DNA of 11,646 bases from RGIG5579 sp045543495 (GCA_045543495.1 JAZQMO010000006.1:1-11646); one strand, 5' to 3'. Numbered from the stretch's first letter, positions 1-8,382 are shown. The notes: a model not told the origin generated them from the sequence alone. Translations and numbers: made by a program.

Positions 1-3000
1 TTCGCCCTCTTGGTAGAAGGCCCAATCCTCGCCGATCTGTACCCAACCGTCGTAAATGGGTCTTACCTCTCCGCAGTTGTTACAGGTAGCATCCTGCCAG
101 TTGTCATAAGCGTGGTCATTGGCTTCACGAACAGCTCCGCACACGTTGCAATCCTTGTCGCAGCCGTTGTCATACTGATGATCGTTGACCTCACGGATCT
201 CGCCGCAAACATTGCAGTCCTTATCACAGCCGTTGTCATACTGATGATTCTCTACCTGACGGATCTCGCCGCAAACATTGCAGTCCTTATCACATCCGTG
301 ATCGTACTTGTGGTCATTCACCTCACGGATGGCGCCACAGATATTACAGGTGGTATCACAACCGTGATCGTACTGATGATCCTCTGCCTGACGGATCTCG
401 CCGCACTTATTACAGGTGGTGTCGCAGGCGTTGTCATAAGTGTGACCCTCAACCTCACGAATGGCACCGCAATTGTTACAGGTGGTATCGCAAGCATTGT
501 CGTAAGCGTGAGGCTCTACCTGACGAATTTCATTACACTTATTACAGGTGGTGTCGCAAGCGTTATCGTAGGTATGACCCTCCACCTGACGGATCTCGCC
601 GCACTTATTACAGGTGGTGTCACAAACGTGATCGTAAGCGTGACCCTCAACCTCACGAATGGCACCGCATTCGTTGCAATCGGTGTCGCAATCGTGATCG
701 TATTTGTGATCCTCTACCTGACGGATCTCGCCGCACTCGTTACAGGTGGTGTCGCAAGCGTTATCGTAGGTATGACCCTCCACCTCACGGATCTCGCCGC
801 AATTGTTACAAGTGGTGTCGCAATCGTTTTCGTAAGCGTGATCTTCGGCAACACGAAGGGTTCCGCAGGTATTACAGCTTGCATCGCAGATGCCGCTGTA
901 AGCGTGCTCATCGGCAGTACCGATCCACTGCGTTGCGCTCTCCCCAACGGTAAGTTTCACATTGCCCTGTACGCCCTCGCTCTTTACGAAGGAAATCGTA
1001 TTGGAATCCACACCGGGAACCTGAATGTAGACACGATCCTGTGTCCACGCGTTGTTCTGCTGAACGGTCAGGGGAACCTTATCGTATTGCGTTGCGATCA
1101 CACCGCCCTCTGCGGAAAGAATGATCTTCTTGTCTCCGCCGGAAAGCTTGATGATCTCATTGTCCCCTCTGGGAGAAATCAGCTTATTCAGCACGATATC
1201 TGCCGCCGTAGGAGCAATGGTAAGAGTGGTAGTCGACGTGTTATAACCGTTGGTTGTGTTATCTGTTAACGTCAACGCATCAGATCCGGCATAAACCTGA
1301 TTGAATACACCGCCGTTGATGGTGAGTGTACAGTCAGTAACATCGCCGCCGTCACGGCAAGCGGCAAAAAGCTTCTTGAATGAGCCGCCGCTGATGATGG
1401 ATTCACATTTTGCAACCAGCTTCTGAGACTGAGACTTTGCAGAATGAACCATAGAAGCAAGATATACAGTACTATTGAAGGTACCACCGGAAATTTCGTT
1501 CTTAACCGGGTTGTTTTCTCCAAGCGCAAATCCACGACAACCGCCGTTATAAAGGTTGTTGAAGGTACCACCGGAGATAATATTGTAAAAACCGCCGGAA
1601 ATGGTACCGCTATTGCTTACAAATCCACCTTGGAAGACCGCACTGAAGGTTCCGCCGCTTACGATATTGACAACGGAATAATCCTTATATTCGTCTGCGA
1701 TGCATTTTCCAATCTCTTTTCCTGCAAGTACGGAGAAAGCGCCGCCGGCGTAGTAGGTATTAAACACACCTGCTTCAATGTAGTTGATAATGCCGCCAAG
1801 AGCAAGACCGTGGTGGCCGACACCGTAAAATGAGAAATTGGAATCACCTACGGTTCCCAAGACAGGCTCTTTCCCGCCAGCTTTGCGAATGCGGTTGGTA
1901 ACCGTTCCTTGTACCGTCATATTGGTATAAGCAGAATCGGTAGAAGAGGCAACGCCCGAGAAGCCCTTGGTCGCTACCAGATCACCTTCCAGAATGTTGA
2001 CCAGATCTCCCTTTACGGTTGCGGATTTATCAGCCTTGGTGGGAGCAATAACAAAGCCGGCAATTTTTTCATAGGTACCACCGATAATGGTGTTACAGAC
2101 ACTGCCGTTTACAGTCACGTTCGTCGCAGGAGAAGAAGCAACTCCGCAGAAATTGGTCGCATTACCGTTTTCAACAATATTGGTAACATCGCCCTTAATG
2201 GTTCCCCAAGCCGTACCGCCGATATAATTTATAGCGGTAATATTTTTTACGTCATTATAGATCCCACCGTTGGTGGTTCCGCATTTCATACCGCCAACAA
2301 AGTTGCCCACGGGATTCTTGGCATCAACAAATTCTCCGGTAATATTCAATCCGTCAATCTTGTTGTACACAGCAAGGGTCATATCCTTACCGCCTACATT
2401 GATAATGCCTGATTTCACTCCATCACTGGAGGATTGACCGGAATTGAAGCTCGCACCGTGATAGGAGCCCGTAACGGTTACATTCTTCATTCGGTTTTCA
2501 ATGGGACCGCTGGCAGTATTGAAATAATTACCGCCAAAGAAATGCCCGTTTATCGTCACATTTTCAAAATCATTGATAATATGGTTTGCAGCTCCCTCAC
2601 GCACACCGTAGTAGGAAGCACCAATGGTGGTATTCTTTATGGTTGTGGTGCTGGTACCTTCCACGTTACCGCCGGAAAAAACAGCAGAAACGTCGACATT
2701 ACAAATGGAAAGAGTCAGATCTCCGGTTACCCCGTTTTTACCCCATCCCATACGAACATATTCGGAAATGGTAACAGGACCATCGACAGGGGAAATATCA
2801 AATTTCAAATCACCCTTGATATAGCAAGAAGCGAGACCCTCAATGGTCTTTGCGATACCGCCGCCGGAAATGATCAAATTCACATCACCGTAAATATAAG
2901 GGGTTTCGGCAGCGGGAATGGAGGGATAGTTATCGTGAGTACCGAAGTTGATAGCGCCGCCACGCTTCAGATGGAGGGTGACCGCGGCAGGAGAATAGCC

Positions 3001-4740
3001 CTCCACTGCAAAGAGACGACCTGCCGATGCCTTATCCCCGTCGATAATCAGCTTCGCATGAGTATCGATAGGACGAATATCAGGTGCATTTTCAACACCG
3101 GGAGTTTGAATAAACTGAATAGCACGGGCTTCTTCCTCAGTCCAATGAGCGGTTACATTCCGTTCGGAAATGTAGCCCTTGGCGGCAAGGCGAGAAGTGG
3201 TCAAAACACAGTTATTACCGAGAGTGAGAGAAGAGACGATCTTGCCGTCTCCGCGAGCCGTTTCATTGGCAACATCCTCTTCGGTCCAGCCGGAATATAC
3301 GGCATTGGTGCAGTTATCGGCATAGACTCCACCTAAAAAATCAGAGGTAGGGCCGGGGGCACCGATGGGGTATGCCGTTACCTCATACCAGTAATACTCG
3401 GCATTTTGGAGAGCGCCGTCATTCCACTCCCAGATCCAGTTGTAGAAATCGTCAACCTTTTCGCACTTGGCCCAGGTCTTCTGATAAGCCTCTTCGTCAA
3501 AGCCATAATCCTCAATACCGTTGGAGGACTGATAGGTAACGATGGCATCCCAATTGTAATCATCCAGAAAATCGGTGATCTTCTGCTTTTCTGTGGTCTT
3601 TTGGGAATTGTTATAATAGTTACGGAAGGAATAGCTTCCGTTGTTGTTTTGAATCCAAGACCACTGAGCAGAAATCAGAATACCGGAGGAATAGGCGTGG
3701 CAAACACGCATATCAACGCCGGCTGCCTTGGCAATGTTATACACTTCCTCGTAAAGGTAAGCGTTGTTACTGCTACCCAGGATCAAAAGATTAAACACAC
3801 CGTCATCCCCGAGGATATCGGTTCTGGGATTTTTGTAATGATCTTCTCCATAAACGGCAAGAACTGCATCGTGAGCCGCTTGCTGAAGAACGGGGATATA
3901 TTTTGTAGGGAGTGCATAATCGGGTACCCAAGTATTTCCAACACAGGAAATACCGGTGAGAACCTCAAAATATACACATCCGTTGATATACTGACCGCCG
4001 CCGATGTCACCGTCGTGAACATAGTCGCCATAGTAGTTACTGGGAGTACCGTTGAGGCCTTGACCGATCTCTTCATTTCTCTGACGAACCAACTCCCAAG
4101 CATCACCAGCGGGAACCATGGAAACATTGGGCTTGATCTCATCCGCAAGATCGGCAACCACCGTGTCAGCGATCTTTCTGGTCATCCACTGCATGCCCAT
4201 CTGATCTTCACGGTTCTTAATGACGATATCGGCACTGCTCATGAAATTCACATCATCAAAGCGAATGTTGCCGGATCCGGCATAAAAGCTTGTCTTCTGA
4301 TCGCCGATGGGCAGAGTCAGATTGATGAAATGATAATCATTGGCGCAGGCGTAGTATCCGCCAATGGGATCCAAAAATACCGTTGCATCTCTTTCGGCTT
4401 TGGTATCAACGCCGCGAATGGTAATGGGGAGTTTTGTTCCGTCCTCTCTCCAAACGGTCGTTTGACCAAAGAGAAGTCCGTTTTCAACGCCACCGGGAAT
4501 GGTTCCCTGAAAACGGATCTCAACCGTATCATTAGCCTTCCAAATTCTGTTTTTGGCATTCAGAGCACCCAGCGCATCGGCAAGCTCATCCACCACGATG
4601 GCATCCTTTACGCCCAAGTCTCCGATCGTGTAGATCACGGTTGCTTCCTGAGCCTGAACCGCAGTTACCAAAACCCCTGCAATCAAGGCGCAGAAAAGAA
4701 GCAGTGAAATCACGGTAGAAATGAGTCCCTTTCTTTTCAT
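1..4740 (-). CDS. Giant secreted surface protein: beta-helix, permuted DUF4886-like domain, Cys-repeat array (C-terminus off window)
   Basis: One frame is open from the ATG at 4740 to the window edge: 1580 codons, no stop. The start is supported by GGAGG five bases upstream and a signal peptide: MKRK, a hydrophobic core (residues 6-28), and likely cleavage after VQA (residue 30). Visible parts in order: residues 35-166, beta-helix-like strands; 178-440, two halves of a DUF4886/SGNH-like domain in swapped order; about 500-555, a linker; 560-1160, long beta-helix with SGGTF or close variants at about 1028, 1056, 1084, 1116 and 1142; 1165-1278, a beta-rich linker; 1279-1564, thirteen 22-residue Cys/His repeats; 1565-1580, a Trp/Tyr-rich start that resembles wall-binding repeats. 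I infer an exported adhesin or surface enzyme; its ligand is unknown. It lies 31 bases after the PHP gene and is probably cotranscribed with it. The C-terminal anchor is outside the window. The domain reading is by eye. Confidence 0.93.
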   Translation of the reverse strand, partial: MKRKGLISTVISLLLFCALIAGVLVTAVQAQEATVIYTIGDLGVKDAIVVDELADALGALNAKNRIWKANDTVEIRFQGTIPGGVENGLLFGQTTVWREDGTKLPITIRGVDTKAERDATVFLDPIGGYYACANDYHFINLTLPIGDQKTSFYAGSGNIRFDDVNFMSSADIVIKNREDQMGMQWMTRKIADTVVADLADEIKPNVSMVPAGDAWELVRQRNEEIGQGLNGTPSNYYGDYVHDGDIGGGQYINGCVYFEVLTGISCVGNTWVPDYALPTKYIPVLQQAAHDAVLAVYGEDHYKNPRTDILGDDGVFNLLILGSSNNAYLYEEVYNIAKAAGVDMRVCHAYSSGILISAQWSWIQNNNGSYSFRNYYNNSQKTTEKQKITDFLDDYNWDAIVTYQSSNGIEDYGFDEEAYQKTWAKCEKVDDFYNWIWEWNDGALQNAEYYWYEVTAYPIGAPGPTSDFLGGVYADNCTNAVYSGWTEEDVANETARGDGKIVSSLTLGNNCVLTTSRLAAKGYISERNVTAHWTEEEARAIQFIQTPGVENAPDIRPIDTHAKLIIDGDKASAGRLFAVEGYSPAAVTLHLKRGGAINFGTHDNYPSIPAAETPYIYGDVNLIISGGGIAKTIEGLASCYIKGDLKFDISPVDGPVTISEYVRMGWGKNGVTGDLTLSICNVDVSAVFSGGNVEGTSTTTIKNTTIGASYYGVREGAANHIINDFENVTINGHFFGGNYFNTASGPIENRMKNVTVTGSYHGASFNSGQSSSDGVKSGIINVGGKDMTLAVYNKIDGLNITGEFVDAKNPVGNFVGGMKCGTTNGGIYNDVKNITAINYIGGTAWGTIKGDVTNIVENGNATNFCGVASSPATNVTVNGSVCNTIIGGTYEKIAGFVIAPTKADKSATVKGDLVNILEGDLVATKGFSGVASSTDSAYTNMTVQGTVTNRIRKAGGKEPVLGTVGDSNFSFYGVGHHGLALGGIINYIEAGVFNTYYAGGAFSVLAGKEIGKCIADEYKDYSVVNIVSGGTFSAVFQGGFVSNSGTISGGFYNIISGGTFNNLYNGGCRGFALGENNPVKNEISGGTFNSTVYLASMVHSAKSQSQKLVAKCESIISGGSFKKLFAACRDGGDVTDCTLTINGGVFNQVYAGSDALTLTDNTTNGYNTSTTTLTIAPTAADIVLNKLISPRGDNEIIKLSGGDKKIILSAEGGVIATQYDKVPLTVQQNNAWTQDRVYIQVPGVDSNTISFVKSEGVQGNVKLTVGESATQWIGTADEHAYSGICDASCNTCGTLRVAEDHAYENDCDTTCNNCGEIREVEGHTYDNACDTTCNECGEIRQVEDHKYDHDCDTDCNECGAIREVEGHAYDHVCDTTCNKCGEIRQVEGHTYDNACDTTCNKCNEIRQVEPHAYDNACDTTCNNCGAIREVEGHTYDNACDTTCNKCGEIRQAEDHQYDHGCDTTCNICGAIREVNDHKYDHGCDKDCNVCGEIRQVENHQYDNGCDKDCNVCGEIREVNDHQYDNGCDKDCNVCGAVREANDHAYDNWQDATCNNCGEVRPIYDGWVQIGEDWAFYQEGE
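49..906 (-). repeat. 66-bp tandem repeat x13 encoding 22-residue Cys/His units
   Basis: Thirteen in-frame units without gaps encode the pattern H-x-Y-x3-C-D-x2-C-N-x-C-G-x-[ILV]-R-x4. The first unit starts at His1279 (codon 904-906) and the last ends at Asp1564. Every unit has the leading His. Three Cys (CX3CX2C) occur in units 1-12. Unit 6 reads CNKCN instead of CNxCG, and unit 13 has Gln in place of the first Cys (WQDATC). Units 10-12 share CDKDCNVCG. Similar Cys-repeat tails occur in other clostridial surface proteins as far as I recall, but I know of no assigned function. Metal binding or disulfide-linked stalk formation are both possible. Confidence 0.95.
3421..4209 (-). other. DUF4886/SGNH-like domain with halves in permuted order (within the giant surface protein)
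   Basis: Residues 178-300 resemble the C-terminal half of the complete DUF4886 protein encoded at 9623-10405: VPAGDAW (209-215) matches VPTGTAI, D239-Y-V-H242 matches the D198-x-x-H201 block, the following YINGCVYFEVLTG matches YLAGLTFFCFLTE, and VLQQAAHDAV matches ILQRAAKLAT. Residues 315-440 resemble the N-terminal half: LLILGSSNN (318-326) matches ILCIGNSFS, AKAAGVDMRVCHAYSSG matches the strand and loop ending in NLYIGG, and NWDAIVTYQSS (396-406) matches NWDWISIQHGSS. The possible nucleophile S324 and the Asp-x-x-His pair are both kept, but the pair comes first. It could be a circular permutation, or two truncated tandem modules. Confidence 0.6.
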
Positions 4741-4771
4741 AAAAACCTCCATAAAAAAATGATAACACTTT

Positions 4772-5632
4772 TCACAAAGCGATTATATTACTCCAAGCAC
4801 GTTTTCCGTCCCCATCTCTTGCCTCCACTCGGATCCATCCGTCTTCCTCGTGAATGGGATACTCAAAATGGGTCAAATTCTCACCACGAACGGTATGACC
4901 TTTTATATGCGCCGCATCGGAAAGAACAGCGATAATACAGCAAGGAGAGGTATCGATCACAATCTTGTCCCCTCTTTTTTGTACAGAAAGATGAGGTCCT
5001 TGTGTAGCATAAAAGTCTCGCTCTCGGATCGCTTTCAAAATAGAATCGGAGGAAAGAGATTTGGCACGAACCATCACCCATCCCTTTTGATCATCGATCC
5101 CACCGTAGTAATGTGCATCATCCGTTGCCAAAATGCCGAAGTGCAAATTATTTCTTGCGCACAGATCCACAAAATGATCCGAATAAGCACGAAGGCTCTC
5201 GCCGCATTCGGAAACGGAATTATAGATCTCGGTGGCATCGATCCCCTGCAGGGCTTTTGCTTCCTCCAAGCTGTTGAGAGACCAAGCAGGGTGAGCCAAC
5301 ACCGCAATTCCGGAAGCAGAATGAATGGCGTCTATAATCTCCTGCTTTGATGCATCACGGTCAAGCTTCGGCTCGCTTTTCATACCAAGGCCAACCAAAT
5401 GCATCGCTTTTCTTCTTCCGCCTACATTGTATTCACAGCCTGACAGGACAAGAAAATCATCAAAGTTTCGCTCGCCTTGAAATTTCCAATGATCGGTGAT
5501 GGCGATGGCATCAAACCCGCCCCTGCGGTATAAAGACACAATCTCATCGGGAGAAAGTCGCCCGTCCGAAACAGTAGAGTGAAGGTGAAGCGCCACCTTA
5601 AAATAGAAATCTCCGTTATGATCGCAAAACAT
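4772..5632 (-). CDS. PHP-domain metallohydrolase, CehA/McbA-like
   Basis: The 286-residue product is a polymerase-and-histidinol-phosphatase (PHP) metal-dependent hydrolase, probably a cytoplasmic phosphoesterase since no signal peptide is seen. Metal-ligand motifs are in the usual order: H16-L-H18 with SDG following, ITDH (H48), GCEY (E67), AHP (H114) and TDDAH (D171, D172, H174). The region after residue 190 has a FYATQGPHL segment and a beta-rich tail ending in a WSNII motif, which is the layout of CehA/McbA-type proteins; length fits that group. The ATG has AAGGTGG six bases upstream and a near-consensus promoter just before it. The next gene, the giant surface protein, begins 31 bases after the stop with no terminator between, so the two are probably cotranscribed. 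The substrate cannot be read from the sequence; a nucleotide- or oligonucleotide-directed role as in TrpH relatives is the alternative. Confidence 0.88.
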   Translation of the reverse strand: MFCDHNGDFYFKVALHLHSTVSDGRLSPDEIVSLYRRGGFDAIAITDHWKFQGERNFDDFLVLSGCEYNVGGRRKAMHLVGLGMKSEPKLDRDASKQEIIDAIHSASGIAVLAHPAWSLNSLEEAKALQGIDATEIYNSVSECGESLRAYSDHFVDLCARNNLHFGILATDDAHYYGGIDDQKGWVMVRAKSLSSDSILKAIRERDFYATQGPHLSVQKRGDKIVIDTSPCCIIAVLSDAAHIKGHTVRGENLTHFEYPIHEEDGWIRVEARDGDGKRAWSNIIAL

Positions 5633-5658
5633 TTTATACCACCTTACTTTATATCAGT

Positions 5659-5687
5659 ATTATAACTTTTTTAAGTGACCTTGTAAA
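5659..5687 (-). promoter_or_regulatory. Sigma-A-type promoter for the PHP/surface-protein operon
   Basis: On the minus strand, TTTACA (5682-5687) and a perfect TATAAT (5659-5664) are separated by 17 bases. It lies about 27 bases upstream of the PHP start codon and just after the putP terminator, so the PHP gene and the giant protein form their own transcription unit with a very short leader. Confidence 0.8.
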
Positions 5688-5730
5688 TGCAAAGATTGCA
5701 CAATTATTAACAAAAATTTTTGTGAGAAAC

Positions 5731-5770
5731 GGATACAAAAAAGCACTCCGAAAAAATTTTCGGAGTGCTT
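5731..5770 (-). terminator. Rho-independent terminator of putP
   Basis: A perfect inverted repeat (arms 5741-5754 and 5757-5770; core CACTCCG/CGGAGTG) is followed on the minus strand by a run of T before TGTATCC. It starts 12 bases after the putP stop codon, as expected for an intrinsic terminator. Confidence 0.92.
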
Positions 5771-5781
5771 GGTTTATGATT

Positions 5782-7353
5782 TTAAGTCTCGGTCACAGCG
5801 CCGCTTCGCACCGCTTCAAAATCATCCTGAATCTCCTTAGAAGGAGCAGGAGTCATAAGAGAAACAACGACGATGCAAATGCAGGAGAACAGGAATGCGG
5901 GAAGAAGCTCATAAATGGCAAATACACCGCCGAGCTTGCTGATGACAAGCTTCCAAAGAAATACCATTCCTGCGCCGCCGATCATTCCGGCAATAGCACC
6001 TGCTTTATTGATCCTCTTCCAGAACAAAGAGAAGATCACAAGGGGACCGAAGGTGGCACCGAAGCCCGCCCACGCAAAGGACACGATCTGGAAGATGACA
6101 CTGTCCTCATCAAAAGCGATGACGATACCAATGAGCGCCAGGACAAGGAGGGTGATTCGGGTTACAAGCATAACCTGCTTATCAGTCGCATTCTTCTTAG
6201 CAATGCCCTGATAGATATTCTTTGCAAAGGCGGAGGCCGCGATCAAAAGATAAGAGTCGGAAGAGCTGATGGTAGCGGCAAGAATTCCCGCCATTACAAA
6301 GCCTGCCAAAATCGGAGGCAAGGAATGAGTTGCCAAGGTGATAAAGATATTCTCGGATGCAGATTTGGTCAGGTGCTCCACGGGGAACAGCTGACGTCCC
6401 ACAATACCGATAAACACGGCAACGCCAAGGGAAATGATGACCCAAACCATTGCAATGCGACGGGAACGGCCAAGCTCCTTTTCGCTACGGATCGCCATAA
6501 AGCGAAGAAGAACCTGAGGCATACCGAAGTATCCGAGCCCCCAAGCAAACATAGAGCAAACGGTTAAAAGACCGTAAGGAGCGGCATCACCAAACAGGGG
6601 CTTGCCCGCTTCTACGACCTGCTTGCCCGCTTCATCCAACACAGGACTGGCAAGACCGAAGAACTCCATAAAGCCGGGAATGGACTTAGCGTTTTCCATA
6701 ACGGCGCCAATTCCGCCGGCTTGATTGACACCCAGCACAACAATGAGCGCCAGAGCAAGGATCATCACGATGGCCTGCATAAAGTCAGAAGCGCTCTCTG
6801 CCAAAAAACCACCGAGAATGGTATAAATAAGAACAAAAACAGCACCCACGATCATCATAGAAGTGTAGGAAGCGCCAAACAAGGTGGAAAAGAGCTTTCC
6901 GCAGGTTACAAAGCAGCTGGATGCGTAAACGGTAAAGAAGATCAGAATAAAGGCGGCCGCAAGAAGCATAATGGTCTTCTTGGTTTCACGGAAACGGTTG
7001 GAGAAGAACTCAGGAAGAGTAATGGAGTTGTTGGCACGAACGCTGTAACGGCGAAGTCTTTTAGAGATGATCAGCCAGTTAAAATAGGTTCCGACCGCAA
7101 GACCGAGAGCCGTCCAAAAGGCATCGGCCAAGCCACACCAATAAGCAACACCGGGCAGACCCATCAAAAGCCATCCGCTCATATCAGAGGCCTCTGCACT
7201 CATAGCGGTTACCCAAGGGCCGAGAGAACGACCACCGAGAAAATACTCCTCGGAGTTTTGATTTGCTCTCTTTGCATAAAGAATACCGATTCCGATTACA
7301 ACAGTCATATAAATGACCATAGCGATCAAAATCTGTACGGTATTTTGATCCAT
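5782..7353 (-). CDS. putP: Sodium/proline symporter PutP (SSS family)
   Basis: The 523-residue integral membrane protein takes up L-proline with Na+. It aligns by eye along its whole length with E. coli PutP (502 aa), including EEYFLGGRSLGP, SDMSGWLLMGLPG, GWGLGYFGMPQ and FAWAGFGATFGP. D57 and S59 correspond to the Na+-site Asp55 and Ser57 of E. coli, and ISSSDS matches the Ser340/Thr341 region with Thr changed to Ser. About 13 membrane segments are visible. Glu54 (SAEASD) replaces the Gly of E. coli, a variant I associate with clostridial members. I chose the ATG at 7353 because GGAGGT lies six bases upstream; a longer in-frame start at 7392 has no such site and would lie inside the promoter region. 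It has its own promoter and terminator. Transport of a substrate other than proline is possible. Confidence 0.93.
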   Translation of the reverse strand: MDQNTVQILIAMVIYMTVVIGIGILYAKRANQNSEEYFLGGRSLGPWVTAMSAEASDMSGWLLMGLPGVAYWCGLADAFWTALGLAVGTYFNWLIISKRLRRYSVRANNSITLPEFFSNRFRETKKTIMLLAAAFILIFFTVYASSCFVTCGKLFSTLFGASYTSMMIVGAVFVLIYTILGGFLAESASDFMQAIVMILALALIVVLGVNQAGGIGAVMENAKSIPGFMEFFGLASPVLDEAGKQVVEAGKPLFGDAAPYGLLTVCSMFAWGLGYFGMPQVLLRFMAIRSEKELGRSRRIAMVWVIISLGVAVFIGIVGRQLFPVEHLTKSASENIFITLATHSLPPILAGFVMAGILAATISSSDSYLLIAASAFAKNIYQGIAKKNATDKQVMLVTRITLLVLALIGIVIAFDEDSVIFQIVSFAWAGFGATFGPLVIFSLFWKRINKAGAIAGMIGGAGMVFLWKLVISKLGGVFAIYELLPAFLFSCICIVVVSLMTPAPSKEIQDDFEAVRSGAVTET

Positions 7354-7382
7354 AATGATACCTCCGAAAAAAATATGCAACA

Positions 7383-7411
7383 ATTTTACCACAATTTTGT
7401 AAAAAGGTCAA
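7383..7411 (-). promoter_or_regulatory. Sigma-A-type promoter of putP
   Basis: On the minus strand, TTGACC (7406-7411), a 17-base spacer and TAAAAT (7383-7388) lie about 30 bases upstream of the chosen putP start. The pair is close to consensus and sits between the acyltransferase stop and putP. No convincing terminator is seen in this gap, so read-through from the upstream operon is also possible. Confidence 0.75.
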
Positions 7412-7439
7412 CCGAAGCCTTGCAAAAACTTAAAATAAA

Positions 7440-8372
7440 TCAGTTGTTATTAAAATTATGAATGAACTTTCCATTTTGAAACAGAAAAAGACCGATTCCC
7501 CACCCCATTTTTTCACCGTTTCCGATTCGGCGGGCGTAAGCACGGCGAAGAGAAGAGTCCTGCGGAAGCTCGGTGACATCACCGTTGAACTTGCAATCAA
7601 ACAAGCGCCATGCTTCATCATAATTTTCATACAAACCCGATTTCACAATGATAAAATCCTTGGCAAACCTTGCTAAATTAGATTCAGGCTTCAATACTGT
7701 TTCGTTCCATGGATCCAAAAGCCACGAATTACAGGTAAAAAGTATCGGGCCGTCTGAAAACAGCGGCTTAAAAAAATCTTCAGCAAGACAGTATGAAGCA
7801 AGAACCTCGTCACGGTCAAGTCCCGTTCCCGTTCGGGGAATGTGAACATTGATGGCAGGACTTCCCGCCAAGACGGTTTTTCCGAACAAAATATAGTTCT
7901 CCTTGGTTTCCACAGTCTCAAACTGAAGACGGCCGAGGGCAAAGCGTGACAAATCAAAAAATCTTCGGAACCACTTACAAACAAAGGAGCCCACAACACC
8001 GTAAACCAAGCGGCATTCCTCCAGCTTATATCGAAGATCCATCATAGAATCATAAAAAAGACGCTCTGAAAAGCCTCGCTCGGCATAACGAGAACGCAGC
8101 TTTTGCGCCATACACAAATACATTAAAAAGGAGGCTGTATAAGGATGAACGTCAACGATCTTCCCCACCCTCTCCGCTTCCTCAACCATATCAAGGTAAG
8201 GGCAATGCTCCGTTAACTCATATTGCTCTATGAGCCTTTGAAAGCGCAAGGAAGCGTGGGGATTTTGAATTATAACATCCAAAGAATTCTGTAAGCAATT
8301 CATCGCTTCCTTGGGAAAGGTTAATTGATTCATCAAAAGATCAAGCCCTTGTTTTTTCTTTTTCCAATCCAT
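7440..8372 (-). CDS. Acyltransferase domain-containing protein (NAT_N / GNAT-like C-terminal type)
   Basis: The 310-residue soluble protein has no signal peptide. Its arrangement, an alpha-helical first half (to about residue 150) and a C-terminal half with FETVETKENYILFGKT, an AINVHIPRTG stretch, LASYCLAEDFF and a final GIGLFLF strand, is what I recall of clostridial proteins annotated as acyltransferase domain-containing (DUF5596, N-acyltransferase N-terminal plus GNAT-like C-terminal domains). The acyl donor and acceptor are unknown. I chose the ATG at 8372 because AGGAGGT lies five bases upstream; this site overlaps the stop of the preceding gene, which suggests translational coupling. 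It is last in a four-gene run after the methyltransferase-like protein. Family assignment is from memory of sequence features and is moderately sure. Confidence 0.72.
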   Translation of the reverse strand: MDWKKKKQGLDLLMNQLTFPKEAMNCLQNSLDVIIQNPHASLRFQRLIEQYELTEHCPYLDMVEEAERVGKIVDVHPYTASFLMYLCMAQKLRSRYAERGFSERLFYDSMMDLRYKLEECRLVYGVVGSFVCKWFRRFFDLSRFALGRLQFETVETKENYILFGKTVLAGSPAINVHIPRTGTGLDRDEVLASYCLAEDFFKPLFSDGPILFTCNSWLLDPWNETVLKPESNLARFAKDFIIVKSGLYENYDEAWRLFDCKFNGDVTELPQDSSLRRAYARRIGNGEKMGWGIGLFLFQNGKFIHNFNNN

Positions 8373-8382
8373 TTTGACCTCC

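Noticed and set aside
49..906. CRISPR-like regular repetition at the left end
   Set aside because: The 66-bp units are contiguous, in frame and encode a protein repeat; there are no unique spacers between identical repeats.
10..4707. Long plus-strand open frames (10-1269, 1909-2412, 2434-3336, 3406-4707), the first rich in hydrophobic residues
   Set aside because: They share codon boundaries with the minus-strand giant gene and are its mirror: the sense gene rarely uses the Leu and Ser codons that would give antisense stops. The sense frame has a signal peptide, ribosome binding site, repeats and recognisable domains; the antisense products have none.
7354..7392. Longer putP start with 13 extra N-terminal residues
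   Set aside because: The internal ATG at 7353 has GGAGGT at ideal spacing, and the extra stretch overlaps the -10 and the leader.
7412..7439. Possible terminator after the acyltransferase gene
   Set aside because: The sequence around GCAAGGCTTCGG does not form a stable stem and has no proper T run after it on the minus strand.
5722..7461. Plus-strand frames opposite putP (5722-6567, 6721-7461)
   Set aside because: Low-complexity hydrophilic antisense shadows of a clearly recognised PutP; the first begins just before the putP terminator and has no ribosome binding site that I can see.
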